This document shows positions 27,938 to 36,678 of a stretch of 64,000 nt of DNA, piece by piece (positions within the stretch are counted from its first letter, which is position 1; every line of letters begins with the position of its first letter). The translations under genes and the position numbers were made by a program. The notes under the pieces were generated by a model. It made no database searches and had not been told where the DNA came from. It saw only the letters and a program-made list of their open reading frames with translations. The DNA comes from Bacteroides reticulotermitis JCM 10512 (GTDB taxonomy: Bacteria > Bacteroidota > Bacteroidia > Bacteroidales > Bacteroidaceae), in assembly GCF_000517545.1 (NCBI RefSeq), contig NZ_BAIV01000002.1, positions 124,001 to 188,000 on the forward strand, written 5' to 3'.

Positions 27938-29236
27938 TTAATCATTTACAATCGATTTCACCTCACCGTTGGCCAAACAAGTAACCAACGCATCGCCGGG
28001 TTTCAGTTCGGTTGCATCGGTCACCACCTTTCCATCTTTGAGAGTGATGCTATAGCCACGTTTCAACAGTCGTTCAGGAGCAATATCTTCCACACGCTGT
28101 TGCAACAGAGCCAGTCTGTGCCGGTGATAAGACAGAAATTTCGTTGTAGCTTGCAACAAATCTTTGCGAGCAGTCAGTAAATTCATTCGGGCTTCCGTCA
28201 ATTGACGTCCGACCTTGACAGGAATGCGCCCTTGCAGATCGGCTAACCTTCTCTGTTCACGTTCAAGCAAGGCAACTGCTCCCTGCCGTAGACGTACTGC
28301 CAACTCTTCAAGCTTATCGGCCACTTCAGTTATGCACTGAATTAAAAGTTCGGCCGCGGCCGTAGGAGTCTTCACGCGGGTGTGGGCTACAGAATCGAGT
28401 ACAGTATCGTCGCGTTCGTGTCCGATTCCGGTCAAAATAGGTAATGGAAACTGTGCACAGGCAGCTGCCAGTAAATAGGTATCAAAACCGGAAAGATCAG
28501 AAGTTGCACCCCCACCGCGAATAATAACGACGACATCGAATTCGTCTTGGCGGACATGGATGGAATCAAGTGCGGCAAGTATAGAGCCTTCCACTTGATT
28601 GCCTTGCATCAAAGCCGGGAAAAGCTCGGTGTGAAAGAAAAAACCGCGGGGGTTATGCACTAATTGGTGGCAGAAATCATCATATCCGGCTGCGGTAGCG
28701 GATGAAATGACCGCGATACGTTGCGGCAGAAGTGGCATTGGAAGTTCTTTATTAAGTGTCAACACGCCTTCCGCTTCCAGTTGTTGCAGGATTTCTCTCC
28801 GTCGCCGAGCCATATCGCCCAGCGTGTACGCCGGATCGACATCAAGCACAGTCAAACTATAGCCATAGAGTTCATGAAACTGGACGCTGACCTTCACCAA
28901 GACTTTGATACCGGAAGTAAATGCCTGTCCCGTGCTCTCTTCAAAGTAGGATTTCAGCAAACGGTAAATGTGATTCCAAATCATCCCGCGTGCTTTGGCC
29001 ACCAAACTGTTTCCCCGAAAATCTTTTTGCACAAACTCCAGGTAGCAATGTCCGGTCGCGTTCGTACGGACATCACTAAGCTCAGCCTGCACCCAGTATT
29101 CATCGGGCAAGCATTGCTCTAAACTTCTCCGCACGAGTGCATTCAGGTCGAGAAGAGTCAGCGCAGAAGAAGCGCCGGGTGATTCTTCCGACAGGGATGG
29201 ATCCATCTGCCCTATGTTACGTGTTTGTTTTATCAT
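27938..29236 (-). CDS. xseA: Exodeoxyribonuclease VII large subunit
   Basis: A 432-residue catalytic subunit. The N-terminal OB-fold (LNALVRRSLEQCLPDEYWVQAELSDVR) is followed by the nuclease domain with RIAVISSATAAGYDDF, VVVIIRGGGATSDLSGFD, ILTGIGHERDDTVLDSVAHTRVKTPTAAAELL, then coiled-coil arms (LEREQRRLADLQGRIPVK) and the C-terminal RGYSITLKDGKVV. The start at 29236 avoids overlap with the subtilase gene (stop at 29245); the in-frame start at 29296 would overlap it by 52 bp. Confidence 0.94.
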   Translation of the reverse strand: MIKQTRNIGQMDPSLSEESPGASSALTLLDLNALVRRSLEQCLPDEYWVQAELSDVRTNATGHCYLEFVQKDFRGNSLVAKARGMIWNHIYRLLKSYFEESTGQAFTSGIKVLVKVSVQFHELYGYSLTVLDVDPAYTLGDMARRRREILQQLEAEGVLTLNKELPMPLLPQRIAVISSATAAGYDDFCHQLVHNPRGFFFHTELFPALMQGNQVEGSILAALDSIHVRQDEFDVVVIIRGGGATSDLSGFDTYLLAAACAQFPLPILTGIGHERDDTVLDSVAHTRVKTPTAAAELLIQCITEVADKLEELAVRLRQGAVALLEREQRRLADLQGRIPVKVGRQLTEARMNLLTARKDLLQATTKFLSYHRHRLALLQQRVEDIAPERLLKRGYSITLKDGKVVTDATELKPGDALVTCLANGEVKSIVND

Positions 29237-29244
29237 ATCGGAAT

Positions 29245-30621
29245 TTACTCCTGTCTTTTCGAAAACATTTGAGAAGAGTTCTGGTAAGCCTTCCATAAAT
29301 CAGGAACCCCATATCCATAGATGTTATCCGGGAAATCAACCCGATCACCGGAACTACGTACCAGTTCGATGATCTGCTTGGCCGTCAGGTTCGGACGAGC
29401 CTGCCACAAACAAGTCACCATACCACACATGATAGGAGCCGAAAACGATGTTCCATTGGCGCGACGTAGATTACCGTCGGTACCCATAACGTCTGAGTCT
29501 TGCCCAACTGCCACGACATCTGGTTTCACACGTCCGTCGGCCGTATTACCTATGGAAGAGAAAGGAGCTAAGACTCCTTTTTTGTCAATGGCGCCAACAG
29601 TCAGCACATTCTCCGCATCACCCGGAGGGGTTGTCTTTTTCCAAGAACCACGCCCGGAGTTCCCGGCACTGCATACCAATATCATTCCTTTATCAGCGAC
29701 TTTGGAAGCCTGACGCGACATTAAAGCAAAATGTCCGTCCAAATCCCGATAGCGATAATTCTTGCTCGGGTCATCAAACGTATAGTATCCAAGTGAGGTA
29801 TTCACTACATCCACGCCCACACTATCGGCAAACTCAATAGCAGCCGACCAGTAATCTTGTTCAACCAGATGCTCTGAATAATCGTCCTCACTACGAAGTA
29901 GCCAAAAAGAGGCTTCCGGTGCTGTACCGACCATAATATTCGGTTCATTCATCGCGATGCAGGACAATACAGACATCCCATGACTGCTTTCCGCATAGAT
30001 GTCCGATCCCGGATATACGAAGTCTCGTGCCCCTAGAACGCGTATATTTTGCATAGCCGCAATTCGATCCGCATTATGGAATCCGGCATCAATAACGGCA
30101 ATAGTCATCCCTTGTCCCTTGAAGCCGGCCTCATGCAACCGATTCGCACGACTCATTTCGATCTGGGCAAATGCCGGGCCATAGAGGCTATCCGACTTCT
30201 GCGGTTTATTAATCAGCGTATCTCTTTTAGAGGTCATTTTCATGTTGCCGTGCCACACTTTCTCCGTAAAGCGAACGAAAGGTAGCTTAGCTATTTTATG
30301 AATCAGGGTACTATCATTGCAGGAGACAGTCACAAAGTTATCCCACTTGCCGGTGACAACAATATGCACTCCTTTCTTACGAATGGCATCGATATATTTG
30401 GCACATACCGGCAAGTCGGTTGAATCCACGGAGAGATTCTGTCGTTGACGGCGGGCAATAGCTTTCTCCGAAAGGAATCGGCCGGGCTGGCTCAACGAAT
30501 AAGTTGTAGCCGCCTTGTCTGTCAGGCTGATGCGATACTTCAAGGTATCGGTAGTTGTAAATTGAGCCGAAACTCCAATTGTAGCAGTCAAAGCGAAAGC
30601 TGCTAAAAAAAATCTTTTCAT
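29245..30621 (-). CDS. Secreted subtilisin-like (S8) serine protease
   Basis: A 458-residue exported protease. The signal peptide (MKRFFLAAFALTATIGVSAQ) is followed by an N-terminal prodomain-like part (about 25-145) and the S8 catalytic domain. The triad is visible: Asp178 in AVIDAGFH, His214 in SSHGMS, and Ser392 in GTSFSAP. No C-terminal sorting domain is visible. It probably acts in the periplasm or outside. It lies between mnmA (61 bp upstream) and xseA (8 bp downstream) in the same direction. An in-frame start at 30843 would place about 75 residues of mnmA antisense sequence before the signal peptide and is rejected. Confidence 0.92.
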   Translation of the reverse strand: MKRFFLAAFALTATIGVSAQFTTTDTLKYRISLTDKAATTYSLSQPGRFLSEKAIARRQRQNLSVDSTDLPVCAKYIDAIRKKGVHIVVTGKWDNFVTVSCNDSTLIHKIAKLPFVRFTEKVWHGNMKMTSKRDTLINKPQKSDSLYGPAFAQIEMSRANRLHEAGFKGQGMTIAVIDAGFHNADRIAAMQNIRVLGARDFVYPGSDIYAESSHGMSVLSCIAMNEPNIMVGTAPEASFWLLRSEDDYSEHLVEQDYWSAAIEFADSVGVDVVNTSLGYYTFDDPSKNYRYRDLDGHFALMSRQASKVADKGMILVCSAGNSGRGSWKKTTPPGDAENVLTVGAIDKKGVLAPFSSIGNTADGRVKPDVVAVGQDSDVMGTDGNLRRANGTSFSAPIMCGMVTCLWQARPNLTAKQIIELVRSSGDRVDFPDNIYGYGVPDLWKAYQNSSQMFSKRQE

Positions 30622-30682
30622 ATACTTGTTCTTATTTATTTCACGTTGTTGTTTGCAACTTCTCCTTTCCAGACCGATCGCC

Positions 30683-31772
30683 TTAGCCAAACAAATCTTG
30701 GTTCTCCAGGATAACCAATCCAATCCCTCGTTGCGAGGCGATGAAAGCTCCTCCCAATACACGCCGCCCTTCATAAAACACAGCGGACTGTCCCGGAGTG
30801 ATTGCAGAAGCAGATTCCCGGAAGCGTACCAGCAACCGTCCATCGGCTAACCGCTTGACCCGACAAGGAATGGGACGACTACGATAACGGATTCTCACGG
30901 ATAAGTCCGCACAGGTAAGCAGTTCGTGCTCGTCTACAAGCTGTTCTTGCTCCAGCAGCATATAATCGGTCTTCAACTTCTCCGCATCGCCCAGCATGAC
31001 CGTATTCTTTTCCGGATTTATCTTCAATACATAGACCGGTTTGCCCAAAGCTATCTCCAATCCTTTTCGCTGTCCGATGGTATAATAGGGAGCGCCTTTA
31101 TGCTGCCCCAGTTTGACTCCTTCGGAGTTGACGAACCAGCCCGGCCCGACTTCACGATCCAATTCCGGACATTGTTCGCGAAGGAACTCCCGATAATCAC
31201 CTTGAATGAAACAGACCTCCATACTCTCACCTTCTTTGGATTTTGCTTCGTACCCTTTGGAAGCCAAGTATTCACGGACCTTCACTTTGGTATAATTTCC
31301 CAGCGGAAAGATACAACGTTTCAGTACATTTTGTCCCAGACGCCAAAGAAAATAAGACTGGTCTTTTTTATCATCGTCGCCGGCAACTATATATAAATGT
31401 TCGTTTCGTTCCTCTATCCGGGAGTAATGACCGGTCGCAACCCAGTCGCAATTCATTTTGTCGGCCCATTCGGCCAACACACGAAATTTAAACAAAGGGT
31501 TACACATAACACACGGATTGGGTGTACGCCCTCGTTTGTATTCGTCGATGAAGTTCTGAACAACTGTCTCTTTAAAAGGAATACGTTCATCTACCACATA
31601 ATGTTCAATCCCCATTCGCTGCTAACTCGCGGGCGTCTTGGGGTTCGTTGCCCCACACCCGCATAGTTACTCCTACAATTTCATACCCTTGTTCACGGAG
31701 CATCAAACAGGTTGCGGTACTATCTATACCACCACTCATTCCAACCAGCACTCTTCTATTTCCTTTTTCCAT
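30683..31772 (-). pseudogene. mnmA: tRNA 2-thiouridylase MnmA, broken by one frameshift
   Basis: MnmA makes the 2-thio group of U34 in some tRNAs. The N-terminal part (from 31772) has the ATP-pyrophosphatase loop [13 protein letters not shown] and ends ...[11 protein letters not shown]. The rest continues in another frame from about 31622 as [22 protein letters not shown], with the catalytic Cys of NPCVMCN and the second Cys of [13 protein letters not shown]. Restoring a CG pair in GCGAATG (31620-31625) would give ...[12 protein letters not shown], a plausible natural reading. Total restored length is about 363 residues, normal for the family. Bacteroides species often carry two MnmA paralogues, so a second copy may exist elsewhere. 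It heads an mnmA-protease-xseA-xseB set. TACATTTG at 31798-31805 is a likely -7 box. Confidence 0.85.
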
Positions 31773-32413
31773 CCGATTCTCAAAAAATACTTGAATACAA
31801 ATGTACAAGAATTCAAAGAGAAAATAAATTTATTCGTTCACTTCCTGTTCTTCTCTTTTATAAAACGCTCTTTATCGCATCTTATATGGATTTAACATAC
31901 CAGCATCCGATGAATTGATTGAATCCGGAACCGGTCGCTCTTTCACCATCTAGTTGAAAAGAAGAACCTAGGTAAGTTAAAGACTCCTTGCCACAATTAC
32001 TTATTCCAAGCCGTTGGCACAGCAGGATACACTAACTGTCACCAGCTGTTCATAGCCGTTGGCACAACAGTGCCACGGTAGTGCCAACGTACTGTCACAA
32101 CTGTGCCAAAGCGGTGGCATAACTGTGCCAAGGCGATGGCACAACTGTGACAACGGCATGGCACAACCCAATACAGTACTTCTTTTCATAACTTCAAAGG
32201 GAGATACCGCACAAAACCAAAGAGTATTATCCATACTTGCTTTATAGCTAATTTACAGAAGAGTCGACGACTTTGGCATAGGAGGAAGATGATTGAATTT
32301 TTCGCTTAGAAACAAACATCAACTCATTCATACACCTATAGGAAACGATAATATGCTTGCTTTTTTCAGAAAATAAATGTATATTTGAAATATACTATCA
32401 AGGAAAAACAAGT
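31773..32413. other. Divergent intergenic region with phased repeat array
   Basis: Holds the mnmA -7 box, the TGNCA array (32015-32163) and a promoter for the plus-strand gene (TATATTTG at 32380-32387, CTTG at 32356-32359, 20-bp spacer). Nothing else recognisable; 31830-32010 and 32175-32350 look featureless. Confidence 0.6.
32015..32163. repeat. Array of TGNCA palindromes at exact 11-bp spacing
   Basis: TGGCA at 32015, TGTCA at 32037, then ten TGNCA words starting at 32060, 32071, 32082, 32093, 32104, 32115, 32126, 32137, 32148 and 32159, each exactly 11 bp after the previous. The six bases between words are not conserved, although neighbours sometimes pair into short hairpins (for example TGGCAC / GTGCCA at 32060-32075). 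TGNCA is itself a palindrome; about 0.6 copies would be expected by chance in 149 bp. No coding potential. The region lies between the divergent starts of mnmA and the ExoX-C-like gene. Confidence 0.9.
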
Positions 32414-33290
32414 ATGGCTAATCCTAAACTGCCGGGAATAACCGCGAGCGAACAAGCCGTATTGTATACCAAACTGAATGAATACAATCGGGGAAGAGCT
32501 TCTTTTAGAGAGGCTGGAGTCTACTTGATCGTACTGCCCCAAAAAGAAAATCTCAATTACTCCCTCTGTATATTCACCTCTACCCGAAAGACAAACCATT
32601 CTCTACATACGTGAACTGACACCCGATATTTATGAATCACTGCGGATAGCAAGCACCATGCTTTATTTCTCCAAACGATGCCTCGTCCTGATCGATTATA
32701 ACGAAAAAAGGATGCGGAGTAATGGAGACGACCTCATCTTTTTCGGTAAATACCGTGGCCACTTTCTTCACGAGATCCTCCTAATCGATGCTCCTTATCT
32801 GACTTGGATTGCTTATAAATTTACGCCCAAGATACCGAAGCAAGAGCGTTTTACCAAGATCGCTCAGGTTTATCACGCTGTCCACCTGGACCTTATGGCA
32901 AGAAAAGTAAAGGAAAATCGGAAGAATAGCCGTTATCTGGGAGAACCCGGAGAGAAGTTGGTCAACCTTAAGTTGAAAGTGGTTCGCGTGCGACTAGAAG
33001 ACAACCCGTATAAAACAAGGGTGTTCGGCACAACTCCTCAGTTCTTCGTCAGGCAGGTATTGACGCTAAACGATGTAAGTGGGAATCTGGTGACGATGCG
33101 TATTTCATCAAAAAATCCCAGCGCGGTTTCATGCACCTTACCGGGAAGAGAGCATGAATACCGTCCGGGAGAAATCATTTACATAGAATCGGCACGAATT
33201 TCACATCGGTATGAGAGCTATGGTTCAAAGTACACCTGCCTCAATTATGTGAAACTAACGGTCATCAACGCTTTGTCCAATCGTCCTTGA
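32414..33290 (+). pseudogene. ExoX C-terminal-domain-like protein of unknown function, one frameshift
   Basis: The frame from 32414 (MANPKLPGITASEQ) reads to ...GVYLIVLP and breaks at the CCCC of 32537-32540. Removing one C gives KKKISITPSVYSPLPERQTILYIRELTPDIYESLRIASTMLYF, which leads into the second frame ending at 33290, about 291 residues in all. The middle (DDLIFFGKYRGHFLHEILLIDAPYLTWIAYKF) resembles the small domain found at the end of exodeoxyribonuclease X-like proteins; no nuclease domain is present. The rest is not recognised. The 3' end overlaps the end of the convergent phosphoesterase gene by 26 bp. Confidence 0.6.
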
Positions 33291-34271
33291 CAAAGTCGAC
33301 AGGGTATGATACTTCATTTACCACGCCGCCTTTCTGGCGAATCCAAGTAGTAAACGTACGAGTTCCTTCCTGGAGCAGAATTACACGGGCTCCGTTGGTA
33401 GGTGATTGTACTCGGTATTTCCACCGGTAAAGCGACCGTAGCATAACAGGATGTTCTGCCACATCACCGTATAGTCGTTGTCATGATCATGGCCAACAAA
33501 AACGCCCATAACATCACCGGCTTCTTTCATCGCAGCAAACATTCCGGTATTCAACTTAGGAGCACAGGCTTCTTCCATGCGGGTACCACGTATGATGGCA
33601 TTCCGATCGGTAGCTGCTTCGTTAAACTCCGGCAACGGAATGTGGAAGAAAGCAAGAGCGGGTAACTTTACACCGCCATTCTGCGATGTATAAGCGGCAC
33701 TTTGGTTGAGAAACCAGTTTATCTGGTCGAATGTAAACCAGGCGTAACCTTTAACATCCTTCATCGGAGAGTAGGCATGCGAGTCCATGCAATAGAGCAC
33801 GAATCCGTCTTTCTTCGCATCGGAAGAGGATTTAACCGTCAGTACATAATCCGGCGAAAGGGATGTTCCCCGGTCGGGTAAGAGATTGCCGGGTACTGTG
33901 CGTATCAAATCGTACAATTGTGCACGTGTGGCTCCTTGCTCGTCATCATGATTACCAAAGGTAACAGCAAAAGGTAGCTTACGCTTCACAACGGGTTCGA
34001 GCACTTTCAGTAAACCTAAGTCAGCCGGTTTAGCATAGATTAAATCACCGGTCAGAATAACCAAGTCGGGTTGCTCGGCATCGAGCACTTCGTTCATACG
34101 TTCTAAAGCAATATCCGATGCAGGGTTATTGTACTTAAAATGAAGGTCGGTAAACTGTACGATCTTGAAGTTTCCATTCCGGTTAAATTTCAACTCGTTT
34201 TTTTGAGCTTGACAAATAGTCGTTGCCAATAAGAAAGTGAGTGTTAACAGTACATTTAAGGTTCGAATCAT
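33265..34271 (-). pseudogene. Secreted metallophosphoesterase, broken by one frameshift
   Basis: A calcineurin-like phosphoesterase with a signal peptide (MIRTLNVLLTLTFLLATTICQAQ) and the metal motifs FTDLHF (in VQFTDLHFKYN), GDLI, GNHDD (FAVTFGNHDDEQ) and GHDHDND. Phosphatase or phosphodiesterase substrates cannot be told from sequence. The frame stops at 33381; adding one C near 33402 turns NHLPTEPV* into NHLPNGARVILLQEGTRTFTTWI..., reaching the stop at 33265. Restored length is about 335 residues. It is the last gene of the rex-FAH-ispF-phosphoesterase set, 26 bp after ispF. Confidence 0.85.
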
Positions 34272-34297
34272 AATAAAGGGGGTATTAAATCAGTAAA

Positions 34298-34777
34298 TTA
34301 TTCTTTTTCAATCAAAACAGTTACATAAGCGGATATTCCCTCCTCTCGCCCGGTGAATCCCAACTTCTCGGTAGTCGTAGCTTTAATGGAGATATCGTCT
34401 ATATCTATGGCCATCACAGCTGCCAGCGTTTCTTGCATCAAGGGAATATGGGGTTTCAATTTAGGACGTTCAGCGCAAATGGTCGCATCGATGTTGCCAA
34501 TTCGATAGCCTTTTTCTGCAATTAGTTCGACTGTTCTTTTCAGCAGGATTTTGCTATCTATGTTTTTGTACTCGCCGGCAGTATCCGGAAAGTGATAACC
34601 AATATCACGCATATTGGCCGCTCCCAACAAAGCATCGCAAATGGAGTGCACCAATACATCGGCGTCCGAATGTCCCAACAATCCCTTAGCGTGTTCCAAG
34701 CGAATACCGCCTAACCATAAAGCACAGCCTTCCACCAATTGGTGTACATCAAATCCAAAACCGACTCTAATCTTCAT
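34298..34777 (-). CDS. ispF: 2-C-methyl-D-erythritol 2,4-cyclodiphosphate synthase
   Basis: A 159-residue enzyme of the non-mevalonate isoprenoid pathway, which forms the cyclic diphosphate. Metal ligands are Asp10 and His12 in GFGFDVHQL and the His of GHSDADVLVHSICDALLGA. Typical middle and end motifs are present (NIDATICAERPKLKPHI, SIKATTTEKLGFTGREEGI). It forms a trimer in the cytoplasm. It lies between the FAH-family gene (18 bp upstream) and the phosphoesterase. Confidence 0.96.
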   Translation of the reverse strand: MKIRVGFGFDVHQLVEGCALWLGGIRLEHAKGLLGHSDADVLVHSICDALLGAANMRDIGYHFPDTAGEYKNIDSKILLKRTVELIAEKGYRIGNIDATICAERPKLKPHIPLMQETLAAVMAIDIDDISIKATTTEKLGFTGREEGISAYVTVLIEKE

Positions 34778-34795
34778 ACTTTATCCTATTTTAAA

Positions 34796-35410
34796 TCAAC
34801 GTACATAAAAATCAAGTAACTTCTCATCTTCCAGATAGCCTTCCAAATGCTGTCCGATAGATACGGGACCAACACCGACAGGCGTACCGGTAAACAGCAG
34901 ATCGCCTATTTTCAATGTTACAAACTGACTTACATACGCGATAATATCATCTATTCTAAAAAGCATATCTTTCGTACAGCCACGCTGCACTTCTTTTCCG
35001 TCGATAGTCAGGTGAAAGTGAAGGTCTTGTACGTCTTTGTATCGGTCAACCTCCACAAAGTTGCCAATTACGGCCGACGAATCAAAACTCTTGCATAACT
35101 CCCACGGTTGACCGTTCTCCCGAAACTTCCGCTGAAGATCTCGCGCAGTAAAGTCAATTCCTACCGTTACGGCATCATAATACCGGGAAGCGAATCGAGT
35201 AGCTATATTCTTGCCCAGGCGATTGATCCGAACAACTAGTTCCGTTTCATAATGTATCTCCTTCGAGAAATCGGGCATAAAAAAAGGTTTACCATCTTTC
35301 AAGATAGCCGAGTCAGGCTTCATAAATATGACAGGTTCGGTATTTATCTCGGTATGTCCCAACTCTTCCTTATGGAGAGCGTAGTTCATACCAACTGCAA
35401 TAATCTTCAT
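34796..35410 (-). CDS. Fumarylacetoacetate hydrolase (FAH) family protein
   Basis: A 204-residue protein with the FAH fold signature: MKPDSAILKDG, HYETELVVRINRLGK, VGIDFTARDLQRKFRENGQPWELCKSFDSSAVIG and GDLLFTGTPVGVGPV. Glu/Asp residues of the first two motifs bind the metal. Small FAH proteins include acylpyruvases and oxaloacetate decarboxylases; the substrate of this one cannot be settled from sequence. Its ATG (35410) abuts the rex stop codon (35411), so translation of the two is probably coupled. Confidence 0.88.
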   Translation of the reverse strand: MKIIAVGMNYALHKEELGHTEINTEPVIFMKPDSAILKDGKPFFMPDFSKEIHYETELVVRINRLGKNIATRFASRYYDAVTVGIDFTARDLQRKFRENGQPWELCKSFDSSAVIGNFVEVDRYKDVQDLHFHLTIDGKEVQRGCTKDMLFRIDDIIAYVSQFVTLKIGDLLFTGTPVGVGPVSIGQHLEGYLEDEKLLDFYVR

Positions 35411-36064
35411 CTATTTTATTTCGTTAAAATTCAAACGGTTAAACATGACTGCCAAATGGGCATACAAGGAAGTGTTCTGCACAACGATATTCTCGGGTAC
35501 CCGAATTCTGAACGGAGTAAAATTCCACACAGCTTTTATTCCTCCATCCACCATTTTATCGGTTATCTCTTGGGCAATATTAATAGGTACGGTCAGTACG
35601 CCGATGTTTACATCATACTCTTTCATCTTCGCTTCAAACTCGCTCGAGTGAAATATAGGTATCCCATTCAAGTCCTTTCCAACTAAATCCGGATTTATAT
35701 CAAAGGCGGCAACTATTTCAAGTCCGAAATGATGCAATCCCGAGTCACGCAGCAAAGCACCACCCAAACTACCTACTCCAAATAAAAAAGCTTTGTGCAT
35801 ATTGGTAAAGCCCAAAAACTCTTCCAGTACATCGATCAGGGCATCGATATTATACCCCACTCTTGTACGTCCGGAAATATTCACATAGGACAAATCCTTG
35901 GCGATCTGAGATGCGTCAATATTTATTTCTTTAGAAATCTGAGTAGAGGATACAAAGTGTTCTCCTCGCTCTTTCATTAACTTAATATTCGACAGATACC
36001 AGGGAAGTCTCCGTAAGGTAGGCTCCGGCACTTTATCCGCTTCTTTTTGTCCACAAGTGCTCAT
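35411..36064 (-). CDS. rex: Redox-sensing transcriptional repressor Rex
   Basis: A 217-residue repressor. The N-terminal winged helix (PTLRRLPWYLSNIKLMKERGEHFVSSTQISKEINIDASQIAKDLSYV) recognises DNA, and the C-terminal Rossmann domain senses NADH/NAD (FLFGVGSLGGALL, AFDINPDLVGKDLNGIPIF). It represses fermentation and respiratory genes when NADH is low. A longer in-frame start at 36130 exists; 36064 is chosen because the Rex N-terminus begins there and the promoter -7 box (36089-36096) would lie inside the longer version. Confidence 0.95.
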   Translation of the reverse strand: MSTCGQKEADKVPEPTLRRLPWYLSNIKLMKERGEHFVSSTQISKEINIDASQIAKDLSYVNISGRTRVGYNIDALIDVLEEFLGFTNMHKAFLFGVGSLGGALLRDSGLHHFGLEIVAAFDINPDLVGKDLNGIPIFHSSEFEAKMKEYDVNIGVLTVPINIAQEITDKMVDGGIKAVWNFTPFRIRVPENIVVQNTSLYAHLAVMFNRLNFNEIK

Positions 36065-36088
36065 AGTGCTTACAAAATTGGTATTCTG

Positions 36089-36119
36089 CAAAAGTACACT
36101 ATTTTTCGGGACTGACAAT
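36089..36119 (-). promoter_or_regulatory. Promoter of the rex operon
   Basis: On the minus strand ATTG (36116-36119) and TACTTTTG (36089-36096) with a 19-bp spacer; the -33 box has one mismatch to TTTG. The rex start is 25 bp downstream of the -7 box. Confidence 0.6.
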
Positions 36120-36175
36120 CCAATAACCAAAAACCTTAATAGAGATTAAACAAAACAAGGAAAACTCTTGCATAT

Positions 36176-36206
36176 TTTGCATCTTTCAAGAAGTTTGATA
36201 CTTTTG
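36176..36206 (+). promoter_or_regulatory. Promoter of the SUI1-family gene
   Basis: TTTG (36176-36179) and TACTTTTG (36199-36206) with a 19-bp spacer, 22 bp before the start codon: a full consensus promoter. Confidence 0.8.
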
Positions 36207-36228
36207 ATCTGAATTTAAAGAAACAGGT

Positions 36229-36579
36229 ATGAAAAAGAATGATTGGAAAGATCGTCTAAATGTAGTTTACTCTACAAATCCGGACTTTAGCTATGATACA
36301 GATAATGATGAGGATCAAGCCACTCCTGAGAAAAACAAACAACGCCTTCGTGTTTCGATTGACAAAAAGAATCGGGGCGGCAAAGTTGCGACATTAATCA
36401 GTGGGTTTGTGGGTACCGAAGAGGACTTAAAGGATCTTGGCAAACTACTTAAAAGCAAATGTGGCGTAGGTGGTTCGGCAAAGGATGGAGAAATTATTGT
36501 ACAAGGAGAGTTCAAACAGAAAATCATAGACTTGCTCCTCAAAGAAGGGTACAATCAAACCAAAGGAAGCGGCGGATAA
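36229..36579 (+). CDS. SUI1/eIF1-like translation factor (YciH type)
   Basis: A 116-residue protein whose C-terminal two thirds form the SUI1 fold (LRVSIDKKNRGGKVATLISGFVGTEEDLKDLGKLLKSKCGVGGSAKDGEIIVQGEFKQKIIDLLLKEGY). Bacterial YciH proteins are thought to affect start-codon selection or ribosome function, though the role is not settled. The N-terminal 35 residues are unstructured-looking. It is monocistronic, with its own promoter (36176-36206) and a terminator facing tsf. Confidence 0.9.
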   Translation: MKKNDWKDRLNVVYSTNPDFSYDTDNDEDQATPEKNKQRLRVSIDKKNRGGKVATLISGFVGTEEDLKDLGKLLKSKCGVGGSAKDGEIIVQGEFKQKIIDLLLKEGYNQTKGSGG

Positions 36580-36620
36580 GCGCTTTTTCATCGCAGAACA
36601 ATGGATTAAAACAAAAAAAG

Positions 36621-36652
36621 TAAGGGCTGCCCTTTTTCGAGGACAGCCCTTA
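36621..36652. terminator. Terminator between the convergent SUI1 and tsf genes
   Basis: TAAGGGCTG / CAGCCCTTA stem with a loop that can add further pairs (CC...GG); a T-rich stretch follows on the plus strand and an A-rich one precedes it, so both directions may be served. Confidence 0.8.
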
Positions 36653-36678
36653 TTCTTTTTCTTCTGATTCAGAATATC

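Noticed and set aside
29237..29296. Longer N-terminus for xseA
   Set aside because: It would overlap the protease gene and adds residues not seen in the family.
32015..32163. CRISPR array or simple tandem repeat
   Set aside because: Only five bases recur, and the gaps of six bases are all different; no repeat unit or spacer structure fits.
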